Below, in pieces: positions 1 through 6,966 of a DNA stretch of 32,464 nt. The notes below the pieces were generated by a model. The model had not been told where the DNA came from. It saw only the letters and a program-made list of their open reading frames with translations, and made no database searches. Source of the stretch: CAJCBL01 sp035298965 (lineage in GTDB: Bacteria > Verrucomicrobiota > Verrucomicrobiia > Opitutales > Opitutaceae); assembly GCA_035298965.1 (NCBI GenBank), contig DATGXO010000196.1, positions 1 to 32,464 of the forward strand, in the 5' to 3' direction. Made by a program: the position numbers and the translations under genes. Every line of letters starts with the position of its first letter. Position 1 is the stretch's first letter.

Positions 1-1
1 C

Positions 2-625
2 GCGGCCTGGTTCGGCGAGCCGCTGGTCCCGCACTTCACCCGCGACCACGGCAAAACGTGGACCGCCTGCGCGGGTCTGACGGCCGGACTCCGCGTGATC
101 GCCGATCCGCACGACGCCGCCCGTTTCTACGCCTACGATGCCGACAACGGCGCCGTGCTCGTCAGCACCGATGGCGCCGCGCATTTCGCAGTGCGCGCGA
201 CCGGTCTGCCGAAGACGCCCGTCGCGACCGGCGGCCCGCGTTGGCGTCCGCCCGCCGGCGCGCTCTTCGCCGCACCCGATCAACCTGGCGAGCTCTGGCT
301 CGCGGCGCGTTTCGCCGGACTCTTCCGCTCGACGGATGGCGGTGCGAGCTTCACGCCAGTCGGCGGGCCGGCCGAAGCGTATTCGCTCGGCTTTGGCGCG
401 TCGGCGCCCGGCCAAACGCATTCCGCGCTCTATCTCGCCGGCAAACTGGGCGAGTTGAAAGGGCTCTTCCGTTCCGATGACTGCGGCGCCACCTGGCTCC
501 GCATCAACGACGACGCCCACCAGTTCGGCAGCCTCGGACATGTGACCGGCGATCCGCGGATCTTCGGCCGCGTGTACTTCGCGACCGGCGGCCGCGGCGT
601 CTTCTACGGAGATCCGCAACTGTAG
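2..625 (+). CDS. C-terminal part of a GH74-type BNR-repeat glycosidase (cut by window edge)
   Basis: An open frame enters from the left edge and ends with TAG at 623-625, so only about the last 207 residues are visible. At least four Asp-box motifs (S/T-x-D-x-G-x-x-W/F) are present: RDHGKTW, STDGAAHF, STDGGASF and SDDCGATW. These mark blades of a beta-propeller. The visible part aligns along its length with the C-terminal third of the next gene, with shared stretches such as FGRVYFAT and LFRS-D-GATW, so the two are tandem paralogues. By analogy with that gene it is probably a secreted xyloglucan-active GH74 enzyme, but its catalytic N-terminal region lies outside the window and cannot be checked. 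Its start is unknown. Confidence 0.8.
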   Translation, partial: AAWFGEPLVPHFTRDHGKTWTACAGLTAGLRVIADPHDAARFYAYDADNGAVLVSTDGAAHFAVRATGLPKTPVATGGPRWRPPAGALFAAPDQPGELWLAARFAGLFRSTDGGASFTPVGGPAEAYSLGFGASAPGQTHSALYLAGKLGELKGLFRSDDCGATWLRINDDAHQFGSLGHVTGDPRIFGRVYFATGGRGVFYGDPQL

Positions 626-778
626 GCCAGGTCGTCGACTTGGCCGGTTCGGAGCCGAACGCGGATTGCAGCGCAGACAAGCCACTCCTGCGACGTGGCC
701 TGTAGCCAGAGCGTGTTCGCGACCTGCGGCCGTTTCGAATCGCCCTGGCTTCCGTTCGCTGCCTTTTGTCGGGCATCG

Positions 779-3016
779 ATGCGTATTCCACTCGCCCACC
801 TTCTTCTCTCGTTTGCGTTGGCCGGCTCGCATTTCGCCCTCGCCGCAACCGCCGCCACGCCGGCTCCCGTGCCCTACCGCTGGGACGGCGTCGCCATCGG
901 CGGCGGCGGGCTGATCACCGGCATCGAATTCCACCCGCAACCCGGCGCGGGCCTCTTCGTGCGCACGGATGTGGGCGGCGCCTACCGCTGGGATGAAACC
1001 GGCGGGCGTTGGGTCTCGCTCACGGACTGGCTGGGATGGAAGGACTCGAATCTCATGGGCATCGAGAGCCTCGCGCTCGACCCGCGCGATCCGCAGCGAC
1101 TCTTCCTCGCGGCCGGCACGTACAACCACCCGTCGTTCGGCCACGGCGCCATGCTCCGCTCGACCGACGCCGGCCGCAGTTTCGCGCGCAGCGAGATCCC
1201 GCTCGGCATGGGCGGCAACGAGATTGGTCGCGGCGGTGGCGAGCGCCTCGCCGTCGATCCGAATGACAGTCGTATCCTATTCTTCGGCTCACGCGACGCC
1301 GGCCTCTGGCGCAGCCCCGACGGCGCCCAGTCGTGGAAACGCGTGGAAACGTTTCCCGCTGTCGCCACCGCGCCCGGCGCTCGTTGGCGCAACGAGTGGC
1401 TCGATCATGCAATCGGGATCGGCTTCGTCGCGTTCGATCCGGCGGGCGACGGCGCCGGTCAACCCACGCCTAGGATCTACGCGGGCGTTTCGATCGCCGG
1501 CACAGAAAACCTCTTCCGCTCGACCGATGCCGGCGCGACCTGGCAGCCCGTGCCCGGTCAGCCGACGAATCTCCGCCCAACCCGCGCCAACTTCGGGCCC
1601 GACGGCGCGTTGTACATCGTCTACGGCAGCGATCCGTGCCCGAACGTGATGACCGACGGCGCCGTGTGGAAGTTCGAGCCCGGCGCAGAGGATCGCTGGA
1701 CCGACATCACTCCCATCAAACCCGGCAGCGCGATGCAGTTCGGCTACTCCGCGATCGCGTTCGACCCGGCGCATCACGGCACGATGCTCGTGACGACTTG
1801 GAACAAGTGGGCCGGCGGCGACGAAGTCTACCGCACCACCGACGGCGGCAAGACGTGGCGCCCCACCCTCTCCGGCGCCGAATGGGACAAGGCCGGCGTG
1901 CCGTGGATCGACACGATGCGGCCGCACTGGATCTGCACTGTCGCGCTCGATCCCGCCAATCCCGACCGCGCACTCTTCGGCACCGGTTACGGCGTATGGG
2001 AAACGCGCAATCTGACTGCGGCCGATCGCGGCGAGCGCGTGAAATGGACGTTCGCCAATCGCGGGCTCGAGGAAACGGTGCCGCTCGCCCTCCTCAGCCC
2101 ACCCAGGGGCGCGCCGCTGCTCAGCGGCGTGGCCGACATCGATGGTTTCCGGCACGACGACCTCACCGTATCGGCAGTGCAACACGTCGGCGTGCGTTTC
2201 ACCGGAACAGGGAGCCTCGCCTGCGCGGCGGCGAAACCGGAGTTCGTCGTGCGCACCGGCCACATCCGCAATCACCAGCCCGGCCAAATCCATGGCGCGT
2301 ACTCGGAGGATGGCGGCACATCCTGGAAGACGTTTGCCGCCGAACCGGCCGGCGAAGGCGAAGGCCGGATCACGGTCTCGGCCGACGGCGCCACCATTGT
2401 CTGGACACCCCGCTCTGGCGCCGCGCACTGGTCGCGCGACCGAGGCGCCACGTGGACGCGGTGCGCGGGCCTCGCGGACGGCACGGTCGTCGTGGCCGAC
2501 GGCGCGAACCCGAAGCGTTTCTACGCTTTCGATGCCGCGACCTCGCACCTGCGCGTGAGCGCGGATGGTGGCGCGACGTTTGCGCCCCGCGGCAAGGCGC
2601 TGCCGCAGATCGGGCCTGCCCACGGCGGGTTTGCCGACGGCTTCACCGCCGAGCTCGTCACGCCCCACGGCCGTGACGGCGAAGTTTGGCTGAGCATCCG
2701 CGGCGCGCAGCTGTTCCGCTCGACCAACGCCGGAAAGAGCTTCCGCGCGATCGCGAAGACGAAGGATATCCATTCGTTCGGCTTCGGAGCATCCGCGTCG
2801 GGTCGGAGGAATCCGGCGGTGTACGCCGCCGGTGTCATTGGTGGTGTGGATGGGCTTTTCCGCTCGATCGACAGCGGAGCGACGTGGCAGCGCATCGATG
2901 ATGACGCGCACCGTTTCGGGTGGATCTACGCCGTGACCGGCGATGCGCGCGTCTTTGGCCGCGTGTATTTCGCGACCGTCGGCCGCGGCATCATCTACGG
3001 CGTGCCGGCGGAGTAA
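779..3016 (+). CDS. Secreted GH74-family xyloglucanase-like glycosidase (two beta-propellers)
   Basis: This 745-residue protein probably cleaves beta-1,4-glucan backbones such as xyloglucan outside the cytoplasm. The chosen ATG opens a signal peptide (residues 1-22, MRIPLAHLLLSF...); an upstream in-frame ATG at 695 would add 28 residues that spoil it. The mature N-terminus has the GH74 signature: IGGGGLITGIEFHP (about 40-53), RTDVGGAYRWD (62-72), then DWLGW and NLMGIESLALDP. D64 in TDVGG and D453 in SGVADIDGFRHDD match the positions of the two catalytic aspartates known in GH74. About nine Asp-boxes are spread along the protein (for example STDAGRSF, STDAGATW, TTDGGKTW, SIDSGATW). The length fits the catalytic module alone, with no carbohydrate-binding module. 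It follows a paralogue after a 153-bp gap in which I see no gene. Exact substrate (xyloglucan or its oligomers) is inferred from the family. Confidence 0.85.
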   Translation: MRIPLAHLLLSFALAGSHFALAATAATPAPVPYRWDGVAIGGGGLITGIEFHPQPGAGLFVRTDVGGAYRWDETGGRWVSLTDWLGWKDSNLMGIESLALDPRDPQRLFLAAGTYNHPSFGHGAMLRSTDAGRSFARSEIPLGMGGNEIGRGGGERLAVDPNDSRILFFGSRDAGLWRSPDGAQSWKRVETFPAVATAPGARWRNEWLDHAIGIGFVAFDPAGDGAGQPTPRIYAGVSIAGTENLFRSTDAGATWQPVPGQPTNLRPTRANFGPDGALYIVYGSDPCPNVMTDGAVWKFEPGAEDRWTDITPIKPGSAMQFGYSAIAFDPAHHGTMLVTTWNKWAGGDEVYRTTDGGKTWRPTLSGAEWDKAGVPWIDTMRPHWICTVALDPANPDRALFGTGYGVWETRNLTAADRGERVKWTFANRGLEETVPLALLSPPRGAPLLSGVADIDGFRHDDLTVSAVQHVGVRFTGTGSLACAAAKPEFVVRTGHIRNHQPGQIHGAYSEDGGTSWKTFAAEPAGEGEGRITVSADGATIVWTPRSGAAHWSRDRGATWTRCAGLADGTVVVADGANPKRFYAFDAATSHLRVSADGGATFAPRGKALPQIGPAHGGFADGFTAELVTPHGRDGEVWLSIRGAQLFRSTNAGKSFRAIAKTKDIHSFGFGASASGRRNPAVYAAGVIGGVDGLFRSIDSGATWQRIDDDAHRFGWIYAVTGDARVFGRVYFATVGRGIIYGVPAE

Positions 3017-3047
3017 ACTGGAGGCTGAGAATCAACTGCGGTGCCGC

Positions 3048-3302
3048 TCAATAGTGGTACCGCAGTTGCGCGATCCAGGGCTGGTCCCCCACGACCTTGT
3101 AGACAAGGCGGTGCTCCCCATCGATCCGACGGGACCACCAGCCTTTCAGCGCGTGGCGCAACGGCTCCGGCTTTCCGATCCCCTGAAACGGATCGCGGCT
3201 GGTCTCCTTGAGGAGTTGGTTGATCCGTTTCAGCACCGCCGGATCGCTGCGTTGCCACTCCAGATATTCCGCCCACGCGTTCTCGGAAAACACGAGTTTC
3301 AT
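3048..3302 (-). CDS. yoeB: YoeB/Txe-family toxin (mRNA interferase)
   Basis: This 84-residue protein matches the YoeB/Txe family over its whole length. YoeB is a RelE-fold endoribonuclease that cuts mRNA in the ribosomal A site and is held inactive by the YefM antitoxin. Family hallmarks visible are the N-terminal F-S-x-x-A-W-x-x-Y, the central DPF-G-GKPEPL block, WSRRID-EHRLVY, and the C-terminal QLRYHY with the conserved H-Y end; the late Glu, Arg and His are the known catalytic residues of the family. The ATG overlaps the antitoxin stop (ATGA, 3299-3302) if the antitoxin is read in the expected frame, which is the classic translational coupling of this module. It runs convergently into the GH74 gene with a 31-bp gap. 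Confidence 0.95.
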   Translation of the reverse strand: MKLVFSENAWAEYLEWQRSDPAVLKRINQLLKETSRDPFQGIGKPEPLRHALKGWWSRRIDGEHRLVYKVVGDQPWIAQLRYHY

Positions 3303-3555
3303 TCGGTGTCATTGATCGCGCGAGTCCGCCCTTTCCTGCCTTGAGCGACTGGATCGACTCGAGCAACCGCCGTGCGTTGGCCGGGCTGCGCAGGAGATGG
3401 GCGGTCTCCTCCAGCGCCTCGTATTCCTCCAACGAAAGCATGACCACGGACTGACCGCGGTTGCGTGTGATGACGACCGGTGCGCGGTCGGCGCAGACCT
3501 TGTCCACCGTGGCCGCCAGATTCTCCCGAACTGCGGTGTAAGTGATCGCCGTCAT
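3299..3555 (-). CDS. yefM: YefM/Phd-family antitoxin, apparent -1 frameshift at 3' end
   Basis: The first ~75 residues are a clear YefM antitoxin (start MTAITYTAVRENL, then ITRNRG-SVVMLSLEEY, LEETAHLLRSPANARRL, SIQSLKAGKG). YefM binds YoeB with its C-terminal tail and represses the operon with its N-terminal DNA-binding fold. In the frame as written the codons continue past GKG and read through the whole toxin gene out of frame, to a stop at 2995, giving an implausible 186-residue product. A shift of -1 at GGA-AAG-GGC (3328-3336) gives GKGRTRAINDTE and a stop that overlaps the toxin ATG; that product has 85 residues, close to the usual 83 of E. coli YefM. The coordinates given follow this shifted reading. 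The cause may be a one-base deletion, an assembly error in an AAAGGG run, or real slippage. The start codon lies inside a 28-bp palindrome. Confidence 0.85.
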
Positions 3556-3579
3556 ATGGACGGGATCCCGTCCATATGA
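3552..3579. promoter_or_regulatory. 28-bp perfect palindrome over the yefM start, probable autoregulatory operator
   Basis: Each base from 3552 to 3565 pairs with its mirror from 3566 to 3579; the half-site is TCATATGGACGGGA. The yefM ATG is the left end of the palindrome. YefM/Phd antitoxins are known to repress their own promoter through palindromes, so an operator is the natural reading. As RNA it would be a 14-bp hairpin holding the start codon, and it also lies 75 bp behind the nuoN stop, so it might end nuo transcripts; however no U-run follows it. Confidence 0.6.
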
Positions 3580-3653
3580 GGGGACACCGTCAAGTCGCCC
3601 GGCGGATTGGACGGGCCACGCGTGCGCCGCGGCCTATCGCGCGAAAACCGCCA

Positions 3654-5177
3654 TCACCGCCCCGCGATCCACTGACCCAGCGGGCCTTGGTACAAACCGA
3701 GGAGGACCGAGGCCAACGCGAGCGCGACGAGCGTGAAGCTCGCGACGACGCCCAGGTGCAGCGGGGCGACATTGCGCTCGGCGGCGGGGACTTCCTCGTA
3801 GAACGCGGCGCGGATCCAGCCGAAGTAGTAGTAGATCGAGATGACCACCGCGATGATCGCGATGGCGAGCAACGTCCACTGGCGTGCCTGAAACGCGGCG
3901 ACGAAGATGAGCAGTTTGCCGATGAAACCTGCGAGCGGCGGGATGCCGGCGAGCGAGCCCACGCCGCAGGCGAGCGTGGCGCCGAGCAGCGGGCTGCGGC
4001 GGGCGAGCCCGGCGTAGTGGCGAAGATCCTGGTCGGCATCGTCATCGATCGAGACGTGCGCCATCACACCGAAGGCGCCCATCGCGCCGATGAGGTACGT
4101 GAACAGGTAGAAATACACGGCGGCGGGCGCCCACGTCACGGCATCGCTCGTGGCGATCGACGCGACCACACCGAGGAGCAGGAAGCCGGCGTGGGAGATG
4201 CCGGAGAGGCCCATGAGGCGCTTCACGTTGCGTTGGCCGAGCGCGGCGAGATTGCCGAAGAGCAGGCTAAGCGCGGCGAAGATGGAGAGCAGCGGCACGG
4301 TGAGCTGCGCGAGCGGTTGGAACGGCCCGCGCACGACGATGAGCAGAAGAGCGAAACCGGCGGCTTTCGAGGACACGGCGAGGAACGCCGTCACCGGCGT
4401 GGGCGCGCCTTGGTAGACATCGGGCACCCAGATCTGGAACGGCACGGCGCCGATCTTGAACGCAAGGCCGGAGAGCACGAGCGCCGCGCCGACGAGCGCG
4501 AGCGGCTCGTCGGGATGGAGTCGGAGGAACGCACCGAGCTCGCCGAAGTTCATCGCGTACGCGGTGTGGCCGACGAGCTCCGGGTTGCCGGCGATGCCGT
4601 AGAGCAGAACGATGCCGAAGAGCAGCAACGCCGAGCTGAGCGAGCCGGTCACGAGATATTTGAGACCGGCTTCGAGCGAAAGCGGGCTCTCACGGAAGTA
4701 CGCGACGAGCACGTAGAGCGAGACGGTCACCGTTTCCAGCGCGACGAAGAGCAGGACGAAGTGGTTGCTCTGCGCGAGCAGCATGAGCGCGCCGGTGCAG
4801 ACGAGCAGCACGTGATGGAACTCGACCCGTGGCATCTTGTGCTTCGGCAGCACGACGGAGGCGATGAACACCACGAACAGCGAGGACAGGAGGAAGAACA
4901 CCCGCATGATCTGCGAGTCGGGCGTCTGACAGATCATGCCGCCGAAGATCTCCTGACCGAGCCAGGCGGACTGCCAATCGCTCACGACCCAGGCGAGCAT
5001 CGCGACGAGGCCGAGGATCGCGACGCGCGGCACGGCGACGGCCACGGCGCGCTTGGGCAGCACAAGCTCCAGCAGGAGCAACACGAGCGCCACCACGCCG
5101 AGACCGATCTCGGGGGCGAGCGCCGACCAGTGATTGGTCGAGGCGAGAGCTTGGAGGGTTTGTTGTACCGGAGTCAT
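3654..5177 (-). CDS. nuoN: NADH-quinone oxidoreductase subunit N
   Basis: NuoN is one of three antiporter-like proton-pumping subunits in the membrane arm of complex I. The 507-residue protein is almost entirely hydrophobic, with about 13-14 membrane helices. It carries the conserved LLFVALETVTVSLYVLVAYF helix (a glutamate in helix 5), the LEAGLKYLVTGSLSSALLLFG block, and the KIGAVPFQIWVPDVYQGAP segment typical of the NuoL/M/N family. The length is a little above the E. coli protein. It is the last gene of the nuo cluster; its start lies directly after a 7-nt-period repeat, and upstream (CGCCTGCCCGGCCCA) there is no Shine-Dalgarno sequence. No hairpin with a U-run follows its stop. Confidence 0.97.
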   Translation of the reverse strand: MTPVQQTLQALASTNHWSALAPEIGLGVVALVLLLLELVLPKRAVAVAVPRVAILGLVAMLAWVVSDWQSAWLGQEIFGGMICQTPDSQIMRVFFLLSSLFVVFIASVVLPKHKMPRVEFHHVLLVCTGALMLLAQSNHFVLLFVALETVTVSLYVLVAYFRESPLSLEAGLKYLVTGSLSSALLLFGIVLLYGIAGNPELVGHTAYAMNFGELGAFLRLHPDEPLALVGAALVLSGLAFKIGAVPFQIWVPDVYQGAPTPVTAFLAVSSKAAGFALLLIVVRGPFQPLAQLTVPLLSIFAALSLLFGNLAALGQRNVKRLMGLSGISHAGFLLLGVVASIATSDAVTWAPAAVYFYLFTYLIGAMGAFGVMAHVSIDDDADQDLRHYAGLARRSPLLGATLACGVGSLAGIPPLAGFIGKLLIFVAAFQARQWTLLAIAIIAVVISIYYYFGWIRAAFYEEVPAAERNVAPLHLGVVASFTLVALALASVLLGLYQGPLGQWIAGR

Positions 5178-5189
5178 TGGGCCGGGCAG

Positions 5190-5230
5190 GCGGAAATTGC
5201 GGAATGCGGAATTCGGATTGCGGATTCGCG
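5190..5230. repeat. 7-nt-period degenerate repeat in the nuoM-nuoN gap
   Basis: Units resembling TGCGGAA, TTCGGAT and TGCGGAT follow each other at 7-nt spacing from about 5198 to 5226, with one further unit offset by 9 nt at 5190. In the mRNA sense the repeat is pyrimidine-rich and ends 12 nt before the nuoN ATG. The repeat makes up more than half of the 73-bp gap. No inverted partner is visible in the gap. Confidence 0.75.
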
Positions 5231-5250
5231 GTCGAAGCGAGCGGCAGAGC

Positions 5251-6795
5251 TCATTGCGCGGCGACCTTCACGGCGGCTTCGACGGCCGGGTAGATCTCGC
5301 CGAGCGTTTCGTTCAGCGGAGCGGTGATCGCCTTGGGCCAGAAGCCGAGGAAGAACAGCGCGGCGAGCAACGCGAGGGCGGGCAGGCGCGCGGACCAGGA
5401 GAGGTCGGCGGTCGGGTTGGCGACGGCGTACTTCGCGTGGTTCTCGGTCTCCTCGCCGAAGAACACCTTGGCGACGGCGCGCAGGCCGTAGACCGCCGAG
5501 AGGATCAGGCCGAGCAACGCGATCGCGGTGACGAGTTTGGAAATACTCCAGAGCGAGAGGAAGACCGTGAGTTCGCCCCAGAACCCGGCGCAGCCCGGCA
5601 GTCCGATGCTCGCGAGCATCGCCGCGGAGAAGAACGCCGCGAGGACCGGCGCGCGTTTCACGAGGCCTCCCATCTGGTTCATGTCGTAGGTGCCGACGCG
5701 GAGCAGCACCTCGTGGCCGAGCAGGAAGAGCAACGCGACGGAGAGGCCGTGCGCGACCATGAAGAACACCGCGCCGCCGGCGCCGAGAGTCGTGAGTGTC
5801 GCCACGCCGAGGAAACCGTAGCCCACGTGCATCACCGAGCCGTAGCTGATCATCAGCTTGAGGTCGCGTTGCGCCATGGCCACGAAACCGATGATCACGA
5901 CGTTGGCCAGCGCGAGCCAGACGAGCCAGCTCGACCAGTCGTGCGCCCCGAGCGGGAGCAGCGGCAACGCGATCTGCACGAGGCCGTAGAGTCCGAACTT
6001 CTTGAGCACGCCGGCGTGGAGCATCGAGACCGAGGTCGGCGCGGCGTTGTAGCCGAGCGGCGCCCAGGTGTGGAACGGCCAGAGCGAGACGAGGATGCCG
6101 AAACCGAAGAGGAGCAGCGCGAAGAAGTTGTGCTGGTAGAACGGAAGCAGCCCGCCGGAGTGCGCGATCGCGGCGCGGAGGTTGATCAGGTCGAACGACG
6201 CGGCGTCGCTCTTCACGTACACGGCGATCAGTCCGGCGAGCGAGAGCATCGCGCCGAGCGTGAGGTAGATCGTCATCTTCATCGCCGCGTAGGTGCGGTC
6301 GCGGCCGCCCCAGATGCCGACCATCAGGAACGTCGGGATGAGGGCGAACTCGTGGAAGAGGTAGAAGAAGAAGACGTCGACCGAGGCGAACACACCCATG
6401 AGCCCGCCGTGCATAACGAGCAGGAGCAGGAGGTAGAGCTTGAGGCGCTCGGCGCCGGAGTTGAGCGCGGCGAGACCGGCCGCGAAACCGACGATCGCCG
6501 CCATCACGAAGAGCGGGAGCGAAATGCCGTTGAGGCCGAGCTTGAGCGCGATGCCGAAGCCGCGGGCGAGGCCGAGGTCGGTGGCGGAGAGAAACGCGTA
6601 ACCATCCGTTTTCGACGCGGCGGAATAGCCGTACCAGAGGGTGAGCGCGGCGAGCAGCGGCACGAGGAAGCCGACGAAGGCGACGAGCTTGCAGAGGCGT
6701 TTCGGGAGGAAATTGCCGAAGGCGAGCACGAGCGCGCCGGCCATCGGCGCGGCCACGGCCAGTTGCAGGAGGAGCGGTGACGAGACGTCGGTCAT
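5251..6795 (-). CDS. nuoM: NADH-quinone oxidoreductase subunit M
   Basis: This 514-residue antiporter-like subunit forms part of the proton-translocating membrane arm of complex I. About 14 membrane helices are apparent. Key family residues are present: E149 in FYLFHEFALIPTFLMVG (helix 5 glutamate), and the WPFHTWAPLGYNAAPTSVS segment followed by HAGVLKKFGLYG (K265/K266 region) that carries the lysine of the proton path. The ATG at 6795 follows directly on the nuoL-nuoM repeat element, and the leader (CCCTTCCGGGCTCCTTCGC) lacks a Shine-Dalgarno motif. It sits between nuoL and nuoN as in most nuo operons. Confidence 0.97.
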   Translation of the reverse strand: MTDVSSPLLLQLAVAAPMAGALVLAFGNFLPKRLCKLVAFVGFLVPLLAALTLWYGYSAASKTDGYAFLSATDLGLARGFGIALKLGLNGISLPLFVMAAIVGFAAGLAALNSGAERLKLYLLLLLVMHGGLMGVFASVDVFFFYLFHEFALIPTFLMVGIWGGRDRTYAAMKMTIYLTLGAMLSLAGLIAVYVKSDAASFDLINLRAAIAHSGGLLPFYQHNFFALLLFGFGILVSLWPFHTWAPLGYNAAPTSVSMLHAGVLKKFGLYGLVQIALPLLPLGAHDWSSWLVWLALANVVIIGFVAMAQRDLKLMISYGSVMHVGYGFLGVATLTTLGAGGAVFFMVAHGLSVALLFLLGHEVLLRVGTYDMNQMGGLVKRAPVLAAFFSAAMLASIGLPGCAGFWGELTVFLSLWSISKLVTAIALLGLILSAVYGLRAVAKVFFGEETENHAKYAVANPTADLSWSARLPALALLAALFFLGFWPKAITAPLNETLGEIYPAVEAAVKVAAQ

Positions 6796-6816
6796 GCGAA
6801 GGAGCCCGGAAGGGAT

Positions 6817-6944
6817 TTAACCGCGAAGAACGCAGAGAACGCACAGAGAGCGTTCTGGAGTGCGCGAGCATGCTGGGAGCTGCGGGTGGCGCGAGGAAGG
6901 TCGCGGCCCGAGTTCTCTGCGCTCTTTGCGTTCTTTGCGGTTAA
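6817..6944. repeat. Inverted-repeat element with 9-nt period, nuoL-nuoM gap
   Basis: The left arm (6817-6850) begins TTAACCGCGAAGAACGCAG and the right arm (6912-6944) is its imperfect reverse complement, ending CTTTGCGGTTAA; the spacer is about 61 nt. Inside each arm the unit GAACGCA/GAGAACGCA recurs about every 9 nt. In the mRNA the purine-rich arm lies 22 nt behind the nuoL stop and the pyrimidine-rich arm ends 21 nt before the nuoM ATG, so the gap could fold into a long hairpin between the two cistrons. Confidence 0.85.
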
Positions 6945-6966
6945 CATTTCCGGGAAGGTTTGGCGT

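Noticed and set aside
2995..3555. 186-residue YefM fusion protein reading through yoeB
   Set aside because: Only the first ~75 residues match YefM; the rest is an out-of-frame reading of the toxin gene. A -1 shift restores the normal ends of both genes.
3576..5327. Long plus-strand open frame (583 codons) opposite nuoN, and similar long frames opposite nuoM, nuoG, nuoF and nuoD
   Set aside because: These are antisense shadows caused by high GC3. Their products are rich in Arg, Glu, His and Asp without any family pattern, while the minus-strand products are unmistakable complex I subunits.
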